Origin: Gluconobacter cerinus | GTDB lineage: Bacteria > Pseudomonadota > Alphaproteobacteria > Acetobacterales > Acetobacteraceae | Length of the DNA stretch: 64,000 nt | Assembly: GCF_002723935.1 (NCBI RefSeq) | Contig: NZ_BEWM01000001.1 | Span: forward strand, 248,001-312,000 | Reading direction: 5' to 3' | In this document: positions 1 to 8,449 of the stretch, piece by piece | Numbering within the stretch: the stretch's first letter is position 1 | How the letters are laid out: each line of letters opens with the position of its first letter | Notes under the pieces: generated by a model | Databases searched by the model: none | Told to the model about the DNA's origin: nothing | The model's input: the letters and a program-made list of their open reading frames with translations, nothing else | Made by a program: the position numbers and the translations under genes

Positions 1-543
1 CCGATAGAGCTCGCTCTCGGCACGCGTCGAGAACTGCGGCCCTTCCATGACGATATAGGTTCCACCACGCGTCACCGGAATATCAAGCTTGCGGGACTCC
101 GCTTCCAGCACATCCAGCAGACGAGCGGACACCGGGTCCGCCATGCCGACATGCGCCACACATCCCGTCTCAAAGAAGCTTTTCTCGCGCGCGAAACTGC
201 GATCAATGAACTGATCGACAAGCACAAAACGGCCCGGCGGCAATTCTTCCTTTAAAGAGCCCACAGCTGAAAGAGACAGAATATCCGTCACGCCTGAGCG
301 CTTGAGAGCATCAATATTTGCGCGGAAATTCAGCCGTGAGGGCGGGATCGGATGACCACGACCATGACGGGGCAGGAAGACGCACTTGATGCCTTCAAAC
401 GTTCCGAAAAGGAGCTCGTCAGAGGTTTCGCCCCACGGCGTTTCAACCCGACGCCATTCCTTGTTTTCTAGACCGTCAATATCATAGAGGCCGGAGCCAC
501 CAATAACGCCGATAACCGGCTGAATTTCTGTTTCCGAAGACAT
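1..543 (-). CDS. mtnP: S-methyl-5'-thioadenosine phosphorylase, 3' part cut by window edge
   Basis: Phosphorolysis of 5'-methylthioadenosine to adenine and methylthioribose-1-phosphate, a cytosolic purine/methionine salvage step. The 181 visible N-terminal residues, read from the ATG at 543, carry the family signatures: GGSGLYDI near residue 15, RHGRGH in the phosphate-binding region, and MEGPQFSTRAES near residue 170, where purine nucleoside phosphorylases bind substrate. The C-terminus lies outside the window. About 257 bases separate it from the divergent hemF, so a shared promoter region is likely. Purine nucleoside phosphorylase of the same fold is the main alternative, but the Ser-Thr-Arg-Ala-Glu-Ser form of the motif favours the MTA enzyme. 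Confidence 0.9.
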   Translation of the reverse strand, partial: MSSETEIQPVIGVIGGSGLYDIDGLENKEWRRVETPWGETSDELLFGTFEGIKCVFLPRHGRGHPIPPSRLNFRANIDALKRSGVTDILSLSAVGSLKEELPPGRFVLVDQFIDRSFAREKSFFETGCVAHVGMADPVSARLLDVLEAESRKLDIPVTRGGTYIVMEGPQFSTRAESELYR

Positions 544-800
544 GGTTGTTCAGTCCGCCCCTGATGAACATGTTTGAGGACCGTTCAGGAACACGAGACG
601 GAAGATTGGCGCAAGCCTCCGCTGATCCATGTCCAAAAAAAATCACGCAGGCATTTACGAAGCGGCAAGATGCTCTCTGCCATCATCGCGCCACAGAGCG
701 ACAGCAGACATGCAGCCAGCCAACTGTTCGTCTTGAGCGCAATTTGCTAGGACACTCCGCGTAACAAGAATTCGTCCTTAGGATGGTAGGGGAGAGAAAA

Positions 801-1718
801 ATGGACCAGATCAGCCCCGTTTTTGCTGAACTCGTTCGCCCGGATGTGCCTCATGACACTTTGAAGCGTGAGGCGAAGGCCTGGTTTGAATCTCTCCGGG
901 ACCGGATTTGCGCGTCTTATGAGAAACTTGAAGACGAAGCCGCCGAAGGCAATTCTCAGGTCCTGCGAGATCGCACGCAACCGGGACGCTTCGTTCGCAC
1001 GGCCTGGGATCGCCCCGATGGCGGCGGCGGCGTGATGTCCGTGATGCGCGGTCGCGTCTTTGAGAAGGTAGGCGTCAACGTCTCCACGGTCTGGGGCGAA
1101 TTCTCTCCCGAATTCCGCAAGAACATTCCCGGCGCATCCGAAGACCCGCGCTTCTTTGCAACGGGCGTCTCCCTTGTCGCGCACCCCTGCAATCCGCATG
1201 TCAGCGCTGCACATTTCAATACGCGCATGATCATCACGACCAAGGGCTGGTTCGGTGGCGGTGGCGATATTACGCCAATGTTCCCAGACAGTGCCGAAGC
1301 CCGCACTGACGCCGACTACTTCCACAAAATGTTTGAAGCTGCCTGTAACAAGCACGATCCGGAGCACTATCCGCGCTTTAAGGAATGGTGTGACCGGTAC
1401 TTCCACCTCCATCACCGCGACGAGCCGCGTGGCCTCGGCGGCATCTTTTACGATCAGTTCTCGACTGGAAGCCTTGAAGGTGACTTCGCCTTCACGAAAG
1501 ACGTTGGCATGGCCTTCCATGACGCCTACCCCGCAGTTGTCCGACGCCGCATGTTTAATCCGTGGACGGACGCCGACCGCGACGCCCAGCTGATCCGCCG
1601 CGGACGTTATGTAGAATTCAATCTGCTTCATGATCGTGGAACGCTGTTTGGCCTGAAGACAGGCGGCAATACCGAATCGATCCTGATGAGCATGCCTCCA
1701 GAAGTTCGCTGGCCGTGA
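801..1718 (+). CDS. hemF: Aerobic coproporphyrinogen III oxidase
   Basis: Oxygen-dependent decarboxylation of coproporphyrinogen III to protoporphyrinogen IX in the cytosol. The 305-residue product has the full family length and typical blocks: [11 protein letters not shown] near the N-terminus, a His-Phe-Asn-Thr-Arg stretch, [11 protein letters not shown], the acidic GGIFYDQF region and a C-terminal [15 protein letters not shown] start at ATG 801 because GGGGAGAG sits about 5 bases upstream; an in-frame ATG at 783 has no usable ribosome-binding site. The stop overlaps the next gene's start (TGATG), so the two are probably translationally coupled. The aerobic enzyme fits an obligate aerobe. 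Confidence 0.96.
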   Translation: MDQISPVFAELVRPDVPHDTLKREAKAWFESLRDRICASYEKLEDEAAEGNSQVLRDRTQPGRFVRTAWDRPDGGGGVMSVMRGRVFEKVGVNVSTVWGEFSPEFRKNIPGASEDPRFFATGVSLVAHPCNPHVSAAHFNTRMIITTKGWFGGGGDITPMFPDSAEARTDADYFHKMFEAACNKHDPEHYPRFKEWCDRYFHLHHRDEPRGLGGIFYDQFSTGSLEGDFAFTKDVGMAFHDAYPAVVRRRMFNPWTDADRDAQLIRRGRYVEFNLLHDRGTLFGLKTGGNTESILMSMPPEVRWP

Positions 1719-2806
1719 TGCTCCGTTCCCCGACCCGCCGTGACTGCCTGAAAGGGCTGGCCGTGCTCGGTGCCGGAAGCGCCATGCCCTCTCTGCAGGC
1801 CCGTGCTGCGGACATGCCTGACGCACATCTGCTCCTTGGTGGAACACTGGCGTCCATCCAGGGGCAGTTCGGGGAACTCGCGGCAGGCGTTATCTCCCGC
1901 ACGCTGGGACTGGACGCCCCCCTGGAGATCACGCCGGATATCGGTCAGGACGGAGTCCGCGCTGCCAATCTTTTTGACGCCAACAGCGCGCCGGACGGAA
2001 GCACGGCCCTTATTGCGCCGGGAAGCGTCCTGCTGGCCTCGCTAACCGGTGACTCTCGCGTCCACTATGATTTCGCACGGTGGATCCCCCTTCTGACGGC
2101 TCACACGACAACTGTCGTCATTGCGCGTGCAGAACTGCACAAAACGCTCCGAAGCCGCCTCAAGGGTTTCTTTCACGATCATCCAGTTCGACTGGCTGTT
2201 TCTCGCCCAACGGGAACGGAACTTGACGCCCTTCTTGGCCTGACGCTCCTTGGCCTGCGCCCTATTCCGGTGTCTGGGTTCAGTCGAACGGAAGACGCAC
2301 TGGAAGCACTTGCTAACAATCAGGTCGATGCCGTTCAGTTACTTCCTTACACGCTGGATGTGCCGGTAGAGACCATTCTCGCCAAGCTGCCGCCCGGTAC
2401 AGCGCCGCTCTATCATACAGGCGACCTGTCAGACACAGGGTCAGATACGATCCCGAATTTTCTGGAGGCCTATCAGGAGGCACGCCGCCGTCCGCCTGAA
2501 GGAGCGCTATACAGAGCCTGGCAAGCAGTCTCCGCAAGTACCTATACAGCACTGACTGTGGCACTCCCGATGCTTACCCCACCAGATATGGTCAAGAGCT
2601 GGAAGCAGGCCTGCTGGGATGCAGCGGTAGATCCGACCGTGCGCCACTGGGCGGAAAAGCACCATTTCATGCTGGCTGCGGGCGACAATGCAGCGCCATT
2701 CCTCTCTAGGGCAACGCCTGATATTGGCGCAATCCTTGCTCTGAGGCGCTGGATTGCCATGAATACGCCACGCTGGCGCATCGGCCAGGAAACGCGACCG
2801 CTCTGA
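1718..2806 (+). CDS. Tat-exported Bug/TctC-like periplasmic binding protein
   Basis: The 362-residue product begins with a twin-arginine signal (TRRDCLKGL, then a hydrophobic stretch ending in QARA). The mature part resembles the Bug/TctC family of tripartite tricarboxylate transporter receptors: an early loop after the first beta strand, an ALIAPGSVLLAS-like ligand loop, and a hinge with ALEALANNQVDAVQLLPY. Such proteins bind carboxylates in the periplasm. No membrane partners (TctA/TctB) are next to it, so it is an orphan receptor or has another role. Its ATG overlaps the hemF stop by one base. A GTG one codon upstream is possible. The family is assigned from general fold patterns, so the substrate is unknown. 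Confidence 0.65.
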   Translation: MLRSPTRRDCLKGLAVLGAGSAMPSLQARAADMPDAHLLLGGTLASIQGQFGELAAGVISRTLGLDAPLEITPDIGQDGVRAANLFDANSAPDGSTALIAPGSVLLASLTGDSRVHYDFARWIPLLTAHTTTVVIARAELHKTLRSRLKGFFHDHPVRLAVSRPTGTELDALLGLTLLGLRPIPVSGFSRTEDALEALANNQVDAVQLLPYTLDVPVETILAKLPPGTAPLYHTGDLSDTGSDTIPNFLEAYQEARRRPPEGALYRAWQAVSASTYTALTVALPMLTPPDMVKSWKQACWDAAVDPTVRHWAEKHHFMLAAGDNAAPFLSRATPDIGAILALRRWIAMNTPRWRIGQETRPL

Positions 2807-2810
2807 CCTT

Positions 2811-3389
2811 TTACCGGCGCTTTGTCCGCAGCAAAATTCGGACGGAGCCATGGTTGGCAGCATGAGGGTGGACAACGGCCAGCACCATGGGCCGGATGTC
2901 TGCTCTCTGAAGCCACAGCGGCAGCTCCCGACGAATCAGTCCGCTCGTGGCGCCACTCCCCAGCCCTGTCACAACTTCAACGCACCGCCAGTTTCGTGCT
3001 TTGGCGCGATGCATGAAGTCCAGCAGGCGCTCAAAAGCGTCCTGCACAATATATCCATGCAGATCCAGCTTCGCATCAACCTTAAGCTCCCCGCGGGAGA
3101 GGCGCTTCCAGCTCGTATCATCCAGACCAGGTGATCGAACACCGACCCGCAGATCCTGCGGTCTGGGTCGACGAAGAACTGGACGCGCCAAAAGAGCGCG
3201 GAATGACAGGTCCTGTTCAGAGGGTGGAGGCGAAACAAGCGGAACCCGAGCAGGCTTTACCGCTTCGACTTTTGGCGTGGGTGGCGGGACGGGTTTGGAT
3301 TTGGGTCTGGAAGGGTGTAGCGGCACGATGTCGCGCACAACCATGCGCCACAGGCTTTCCTCCTCCTCTTTCAGAACCCGTTTTGCCAC
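2811..3389 (-). CDS. Smr-domain protein
   Basis: Small MutS-related (Smr) domain protein, 192 residues from the GTG at 3389. The C-terminal half has the LDLHGY signature of Smr domains, a VVTGLGSG loop and the terminal HGSVRILLR strand. The N-terminal third is proline-rich and basic, presumably a flexible linker. Smr domains bind or nick nucleic acids; in many alphaproteobacteria this subtype clusters with Tim44-like and mltA genes, here found some 4 kb away. An ATG at 3461 would add 24 residues but has no ribosome-binding site, while the GTG is preceded by AGGTGGGG and gives the MAKR...EEEESLW start I associate with the family. It converges on the upstream binding-protein gene with a 4-base gap. 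Confidence 0.82.
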   Translation of the reverse strand: MAKRVLKEEEESLWRMVVRDIVPLHPSRPKSKPVPPPTPKVEAVKPARVPLVSPPPSEQDLSFRALLARPVLRRPRPQDLRVGVRSPGLDDTSWKRLSRGELKVDAKLDLHGYIVQDAFERLLDFMHRAKARNWRCVEVVTGLGSGATSGLIRRELPLWLQRADIRPMVLAVVHPHAANHGSVRILLRTKRR

Positions 3390-3700
3390 CAAAGAACCCC
3401 ACCTGACCTGATTCAGTCTTGCATCCAGCAAATAACCTGCACTGCGTGTAACTGTTTCCATGCCGATCGAACAATGGAAAAGACGTAATTTCAGGCCTCT
3501 CGCAATTTTGGCATCAGGCTCTTCTTCAGAACGTTCGGTCCTACAACTCTATGACTGGCCACGGTGGCACTGCTCCCTCACAGAGATCCGAACATTTCAG
3601 GCGCACGATCAATTCGGGAAGAGACCATTATTTTTGTCCGAGCTGCGCCTTGTAGAACCGGACGCAGCTTTCCCAAGTCTTCTCGTGAAGGAGACAGACC
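3390..3700. other. Gene-free stretch between divergent genes
   Basis: About 311 bases between the GTG start chosen for the Smr protein and the next plus-strand gene. It must hold promoters for both divergent genes. I see no convincing -35/-10 pair, repeat or RNA gene. If the Smr protein really starts at the ATG at 3461, part of this stretch is coding. Confidence 0.4.
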
Positions 3701-3907
3701 GTGAGCAAATTGACCAAAGAAGAGCGAGACAGCCTACCCGACGATGACTTCGGCCTTCCTGAAAAAAGGGCCTACCCCGTCGACACAAAGGCTCGGGCCC
3801 GAAATGCGAAAGCGCGCGCAACGCAGGAGCTTGAACGCGGTCTCCTGACGCCGGCAGAGAGAAATGAAATTGATCAGGCGGCAGATCGCAAATTACAGGA
3901 AGAATAA
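3701..3907 (+). CDS. Small DUF6582-like protein
   Basis: A 68-residue, highly charged soluble protein starting at GTG 3701, with AAGGAGA about 7 bases upstream. The pattern DSLPDDDFGLPEKRAYPVD followed by ARNAKARA resembles DUF6582, a short conserved region found in bacterial and phage-associated proteins with no established function. The C-terminal half is predicted helical (ELERGLLTPAERNEIDQAADRKLQEE). It is monocistronic and ends at a stem-loop shared with the convergent peroxidase gene. The strong ribosome-binding site and codon pattern make it a real gene. I cannot assign a role. Confidence 0.72.
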   Translation: MSKLTKEERDSLPDDDFGLPEKRAYPVDTKARARNAKARATQELERGLLTPAERNEIDQAADRKLQEE

Positions 3908-3921
3908 TCCAGAATCAGAAA

Positions 3922-3945
3922 CGGCCCCGAATTTCTTCGGAGCCG
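3922..3945. terminator. Stem-loop between convergent genes
   Basis: CGGCCCCGAA and TTCGGAGCCG pair around a short loop, with one mismatch. It lies between the ends of two convergent genes. There is no long U-tract on the plus strand and only a weak T-rich tail (TTTCTGATT) on the minus strand, so termination may be partial or factor-assisted. Confidence 0.5.
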
Positions 3946-3967
3946 CTCGCTGGCGTCATTGGAACAT

Positions 3968-5428
3968 TTAGTTGGCTTGCGCGCCCCGAAGCGGCGCATC
4001 TGCCGGAACATCCTTGAGCGGAATGCCCTGATACTTTCCTGTCAGAGTTTTCAGGAAGGCCACAATGTCCGTAACATCCTGTTCTGTGATGTCATGATCG
4101 GGCGTCTCATAACGGGCCATGGCACGAACCGCAGCGTCCAGCGTCTTTGCTGATCCGTCATGGAACCACGGGCCTGTCAGTTCCACGTTTCGCAGGTTGG
4201 GGACCTTGAAGCGCTCACGATCAGACGGATTGTTCGTGAAGGCAAAGCGACCATCATCCACAGCCGTCAGCTTGGTGTGACGGTCCTCGAAATACGGTCC
4301 TTCCAGACCTAGAATTTCGTAAGCGTCTCCACCGACCGCAACACCGCTATGGCAGCCCGAGCAGCCAATTGCCTTGAAGCGTTCATAGCCACGCTTTTCC
4401 TGAGCCGTAATCGCGTCTGCCTTGCCCTTAAGGTACAGGTCAAAGCGGCTGTCTGGGGTGATCAGTGTTTTTTCATATTCGGCGATCGCGTCCGTCACCG
4501 TGTTCTTGGTGATATCGTCCGAACCATAGATGGCCGTGAACTGATCAGCATATCCAGGCTCAGCACGCACACGGTCGGCAACGGATGCCCAGTCATGAGA
4601 TCCCATTTCCAGCGGGTTCATCACCGGGCCTGCAGCCTGCTCAGCCAGATCCTTGGCACGGCCGTTCCAAAACTGACCGATATTGAAGACGGAGTTGTAA
4701 ACCGTCGGTACGTTAATCGGGCCGGTCTGACCATTAATGCCGGTCGCCGTGGTCTGATTATCCACACCGCCCTTGTTCAAACCATGGCAGCTCGCACAAT
4801 TGAGCTGGCCATTCCCTGAAAGCTGCTTGTCGAAAAACAGGGTCCGGCCCAGCTCAGCCTTTTTCCAGTCTACGGCAATTGTTTCCGGGATCGGCTGAAG
4901 GACTTCGCCACGGAATTCTGGCGCCACGTCAGAGCTGGCGTAATAGCGCTCACGCTGATCACGTACCCACTTCAGAATGTCCGCACGCTGTTTCTCGTCC
5001 AGATGAGCATGGGGATGCATCGTCAGGTAAGCCGCAGGCGGCATACGGTTCTGAACAATCACTTCCTCAATACGGGAAAGCTGTTCAACCGATGGTGGCT
5101 TGCCCTGCTGGAACGCTTCAATGATCGGCGCAAACTCAAAGTGACGCTGCCCCTGCTCCAGATCACGGCTCATAATCTGATTGGCGAGCGGGAGTTTGAA
5201 GTAGAATGGCAGATCGGCGTTGCGCGTGTGGCAGTAGTCACAACGGACTTCCTGAAACGCTGCAAACGCTGTCATGGCGATAGGGTCATGCCGTGTGGGG
5301 CTGCTCGCGGGAAGCTGCGGCGCACCAGCATGATCGAAATGCTCGAGATAGGTGACTGTTCCGCCCCAGGCGACAACGCCCAGTGCCACCAGACCGGCAA
5401 TTCCTTTGGTAATTGTGCTGCGACGCAC
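3968..5428 (-). CDS. Tri-heme cytochrome c peroxidase (YhjA/Ccp type)
   Basis: Reduces hydrogen peroxide in the periplasm with electrons from cytochrome c or quinol. The 486-residue product has an N-terminal membrane anchor (residues about 7-28) and three CxxCH heme sites: CDYCH at 63-67 in an extra N-terminal domain, then CASCH at 211-215 and CSGCH at 356-360 in the classical di-heme MauG/CcpA part. Ordinary bacterial peroxidases have only the last two; the third makes it like the E. coli YhjA quinol peroxidase. I start at GTG 5428 because GAGGAG lies 7 bases upstream. A palindrome sits between this gene and the methyltransferase upstream of it. Confidence 0.88.
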   Translation of the reverse strand: MRRSTITKGIAGLVALGVVAWGGTVTYLEHFDHAGAPQLPASSPTRHDPIAMTAFAAFQEVRCDYCHTRNADLPFYFKLPLANQIMSRDLEQGQRHFEFAPIIEAFQQGKPPSVEQLSRIEEVIVQNRMPPAAYLTMHPHAHLDEKQRADILKWVRDQRERYYASSDVAPEFRGEVLQPIPETIAVDWKKAELGRTLFFDKQLSGNGQLNCASCHGLNKGGVDNQTTATGINGQTGPINVPTVYNSVFNIGQFWNGRAKDLAEQAAGPVMNPLEMGSHDWASVADRVRAEPGYADQFTAIYGSDDITKNTVTDAIAEYEKTLITPDSRFDLYLKGKADAITAQEKRGYERFKAIGCSGCHSGVAVGGDAYEILGLEGPYFEDRHTKLTAVDDGRFAFTNNPSDRERFKVPNLRNVELTGPWFHDGSAKTLDAAVRAMARYETPDHDITEQDVTDIVAFLKTLTGKYQGIPLKDVPADAPLRGAQAN

Positions 5429-5501
5429 CGCAAATCTCCTCACTGTCACGAGAATGTGAGGTTTGGAGATTGTAACACAAGAAGTCAAAACGATTGATCC
5501 T

Positions 5502-5521
5502 GTCAGACCTACAGGTCTGAC
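5502..5521. promoter_or_regulatory. Perfect 9-bp-arm palindrome, operator-like
   Basis: GTCAGACCT, two bases, AGGTCTGAC. It lies 74 bases upstream of the peroxidase start and 4 bases after the methyltransferase stop. The near-zero spacer suits a dimeric repressor site controlling the peroxidase. Read on the minus strand it could also form an 8-bp hairpin ending the upstream operon, but the nearest T-run is about 10 bases away. Confidence 0.5.
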
Positions 5522-5524
5522 CGA

Positions 5525-6355
5525 TCATTCGTCTTCCCAGTCTTCCTCCCGGGTCCCAATCGCAGCCCTGAGGCGCTTACGGGCAATGTTGACGTACCGT
5601 GTGTCCTTTTCCACGCCAATACCGGACAACCCCTTGCGTTCCGCCGCAATCAGGCTGGTCCCCACTCCCATGAACGGGTCCAGCAGGACGCCGCCCGGCT
5701 TGGCGCCATGCAACCGCAGACAGGCTTCCGGCAACGCGATTGGAAACGTCCCCGGATGGCTGAATTTTTCTTTTCGGCTTCGCACGGTCTCATAGGGAAT
5801 GAACCACGTGTCTCCACGGCATCGACGATCCATCTCATGCTGTCGGCGCGAGATATTGCTCTTGTCCGTAAATGGAACGCCAGCATCCAACCGGGCAACT
5901 TTGACGTCTCCCTTTTTCGTCAGATGAAAAATATGCTCGTGATTACGGTTAACAAAGCGGGGTGAATTCAGCGGCTTGAAATGCCCATAGGTAATTTCAC
6001 CCACCGAAATCGACTTGATCCAGGTGATATGGTTCTGAAGCACAAAGAGCTTCCGCAACCGGGACATCAGTTCAAACGGCAGCCAGGGCTGTGAAGATGA
6101 TCCAGCGATATTCAGAAAGAACGACCCATCGTCCTTCATGATCCGTTTCACACTGGCGCAAACGTCTTCCATCCAGTCCAGATAGGCATCTTCCGGCAAT
6201 TGGTCCTGATAGGTCCGATATTCAATCCCAAGATTATAGGGCGGAGACGTCACCACGACATCCACCGTCTGCGACGACATGCGCCGCAGAACTGTAGTGC
6301 AGTCTCCCCGGATCAGCGTATGGGCGCCGAGTGTTTCCCGGCGGCTCCGGATCAT
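5525..6355 (-). CDS. Orphan site-specific DNA methyltransferase (beta class)
   Basis: Transfers a methyl group from S-adenosylmethionine to an exocyclic amino group in DNA. The 276-residue protein has catalytic motif IV (TSPPY, residues 36-40) before the SAM-binding motif I (DPFMGVGTS, 226-234), the order of beta-class enzymes. TSPPY rather than DPPY leans towards N4-cytosine, but N6-adenine activity cannot be excluded. HPGTFP near residue 200 is typical of the class. It lacks the C-terminal extension of cell-cycle CcrM enzymes and has no adjacent nuclease. Its ATG overlaps the mltA stop by ATGA, so it is the third gene of the Tim44-mltA operon. Confidence 0.88.
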   Translation of the reverse strand: MIRSRRETLGAHTLIRGDCTTVLRRMSSQTVDVVVTSPPYNLGIEYRTYQDQLPEDAYLDWMEDVCASVKRIMKDDGSFFLNIAGSSSQPWLPFELMSRLRKLFVLQNHITWIKSISVGEITYGHFKPLNSPRFVNRNHEHIFHLTKKGDVKVARLDAGVPFTDKSNISRRQHEMDRRCRGDTWFIPYETVRSRKEKFSHPGTFPIALPEACLRLHGAKPGGVLLDPFMGVGTSLIAAERKGLSGIGVEKDTRYVNIARKRLRAAIGTREEDWEDE

Positions 6356-7497
6356 GGGGTGGGCGAATCCGCTGGAGGGCGCGGCAACAGAATGACCATT
6401 CGGCCATTTTCATGCAGATTGCCGGCAACATACTGGGCAAAAGCACCCCACCCGGTGAACAGATCGGCACGTCCCGCCCCCTTGATATCGGTTCCGATAT
6501 CCTGAGCGAACACGAGATGCTGCCATGGTGCTGGCTGGCCCTTTGCATCCGGCAGCTTTGTCTCAACCCAGAGCGGGGTCGCAAACGGCACGATCGATCG
6601 GTCAATCGCAACGGACCGCCCAGCAGTCAGCGGCACACCGAATGCTCCTGTCGCGCCCTGTGCCAGACTTCCCGTATCTTTGCGGAAGAAAACGTAATTC
6701 GGGTTACGCTCCATCATCGCCATCATTCGATCCGGATGCGCCTCCAGCCATGCACGGATGCTTTCCATACTGACAGCAGAGGGAGCCAGTTCGTTATCCT
6801 GAACCAGCACACGGCCAAGCGGGACATAAGGCTGGCCATTCTTGCCGTCATAACCAGCCCGGATCTGCGATCCGTCTGGCAGGATCAGACGACCGGAGCC
6901 CTGAATTTGCAGAAAAAACAGGTCCACAGGGCTTTTCAGCCACGCAATTTCCAACCCGCGCCCCGCTAGAGCACCACCGTCAATCTGGGCACGATCGTAA
7001 TACGGTTTGAACTGACCGTTCTCCCAACGTCCCGTGACCATCTGACCGTTGGTTGCTTTGGCACGAACCAGATCTGCCGGGCGCCCATAAAGAGGCGTCT
7101 GATATGGCCCCTCGCGCGTCAGGGATGCCTCAATCTGGGGTTCAAAATACCCAGTATAAAACGCTTTGGTATCGATCTCGTAGGGCTGGAACCATGTCTG
7201 CAGGTAAGATTTGGCATCTGCAGCACTCTCCAGTCCGGCGCACGCACCAGACCAGTCTCCAACCTGGCGACCATACGGAAGGGTCTCAGCCCCCCCGAGA
7301 GGCGTTTCAGGCGGCAATTGCGTCAGCCGATGGCACTCCTGCCGCAGAACAGGCAGGAGCGAAGCGAAATCCTCCCGATCCCACCCCGCGAGTGCATCGA
7401 AACCTACAGGCGTCAATGAAACAGAAGATGACGGTTCATTTGACGTGGTGCACCCGGCCAACATGGCCAGGGCAGCCAGACTCAGCAGCTTTTTCAT
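6352..7497 (-). CDS. mltA: Membrane-bound lytic murein transglycosylase A
   Basis: Cleaves peptidoglycan glycan strands to 1,6-anhydro ends, acting from the inner face of the outer membrane. The 381-residue product begins with a lipoprotein signal whose lipobox ends in LAGC (Cys17). The MltA barrel domain is followed by the 3D domain, with SIVPFATPLWVE, a VFAQDIGTDIKG segment and GAGRADLFTGWG; the aspartates of this last region include the catalytic one. I start at ATG 7497, since an upstream start would bury the signal peptide. It follows the Tim44-like gene by 16 bases and overlaps the methyltransferase by 4. Confidence 0.94.
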   Translation of the reverse strand: MKKLLSLAALAMLAGCTTSNEPSSSVSLTPVGFDALAGWDREDFASLLPVLRQECHRLTQLPPETPLGGAETLPYGRQVGDWSGACAGLESAADAKSYLQTWFQPYEIDTKAFYTGYFEPQIEASLTREGPYQTPLYGRPADLVRAKATNGQMVTGRWENGQFKPYYDRAQIDGGALAGRGLEIAWLKSPVDLFFLQIQGSGRLILPDGSQIRAGYDGKNGQPYVPLGRVLVQDNELAPSAVSMESIRAWLEAHPDRMMAMMERNPNYVFFRKDTGSLAQGATGAFGVPLTAGRSVAIDRSIVPFATPLWVETKLPDAKGQPAPWQHLVFAQDIGTDIKGAGRADLFTGWGAFAQYVAGNLHENGRMVILLPRPPADSPTP

Positions 7498-7513
7498 AAT
7501 GGACGAACTATTT

Positions 7514-8269
7514 TCAGGCTGGGCGCGATGCCGCAAGACGCCACCGCGCGTCCGACGTCCCGAACTGACGTTCAAACAGCCACAGATCATGGAATTCCGT
7601 CACGGCATCCGTGCCCTGTACAGGGTCTCCGTTGCGATCCGTCAGCATATTAACCTGACGGGACACAATCCGAACTTCGATTCGACCGATCTGGGCAGCC
7701 ACATCGTCGGTGGGAAGCATCGCATCCAGAATGGCCATACTTTCGATACCCCGCAGATCGCTGCGCTGTGTTTCGCCTGCTTCGGCGCGCGCGTTGATCG
7801 CGGAGAGAAAGGCGTCTTCAGTTTCCGGGGTCATAAGACCTGACAGAGCCGCGCGGTCCCCCGCAGCGAAAGCCGGAACAATCTGGCGGAACGTGTTCTC
7901 AGCATCCTTAAGAAAAGCCTGAGGCGTAAAACCTGCATCAAGCTGGGTCATACGACCCAGTACGCTGCCCACCCGGGTTGCCGGAGCGGGAATGTCGTAT
8001 TCGACCTGCGCCACGACCGTTTCCTCACCCCGCTGGCTTGTACCAGGCAGCGGTGGAGGCGTCGGACGCGCTGAAGCCTGCCCACCAGCAGCGAAAACCG
8101 GCGGACGCTCCTGACGCACACCCTGCATGCCAATGCGACGCCCCAGCACGCGGTACAGGCGAAAGCCCAAGGCAATCGCCAGAATTGCCAGCACCACGAT
8201 GTCCCATGGGAACGCGTGGCCGGAATGGCCCATCAGAGCGGAGGGAAGATGAATGTCGTCAGAAGACAT
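7514..8269 (-). CDS. Tim44-like (TimA-type) membrane-anchored protein
   Basis: A 251-residue protein with one N-terminal membrane segment (about residues 21-40), a proline-rich linker and a C-terminal Tim44-like domain from about residue 110 (TFRQIVPAFAAGDRAAL...LMTPET). Its partner in bacteria is uncertain; in alphaproteobacteria a Tim44 homologue commonly neighbours mltA, as here. The terminal VTEFHDLWLFER strand is characteristic of the domain. It heads the Tim44-mltA-methyltransferase operon and is divergent from secB across 180 bases, which associates it with protein export by position. A second Tim44-domain protein is encoded at 30706-31611. Confidence 0.82.
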   Translation of the reverse strand: MSSDDIHLPSALMGHSGHAFPWDIVVLAILAIALGFRLYRVLGRRIGMQGVRQERPPVFAAGGQASARPTPPPLPGTSQRGEETVVAQVEYDIPAPATRVGSVLGRMTQLDAGFTPQAFLKDAENTFRQIVPAFAAGDRAALSGLMTPETEDAFLSAINARAEAGETQRSDLRGIESMAILDAMLPTDDVAAQIGRIEVRIVSRQVNMLTDRNGDPVQGTDAVTEFHDLWLFERQFGTSDARWRLAASRPA

Positions 8270-8449
8270 GAAGATTATGTTTCACACAGATCGTTGGAAT
8301 TTCCGTTGTCTTACAGATAGGGCGACAGCGGACCAATCTCAACCTTCCGCATGCAGGAACCCCGTCTTGGCGCGCATGACACATCATGCTACCGCCACTG
8401 TATCGCAATCGTTCCATCGCTATCCGCCTCGCGGATCCGGAGACCGTAC

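Noticed and set aside
546-764. Plus-strand frame of 72 codons upstream of hemF
   Set aside because: No ribosome-binding site and biased composition; this is more likely the divergent promoter region.
747-1847. Minus-strand open frame of 366 codons
   Set aside because: Complement of hemF codons; no family pattern and hemF is certain.
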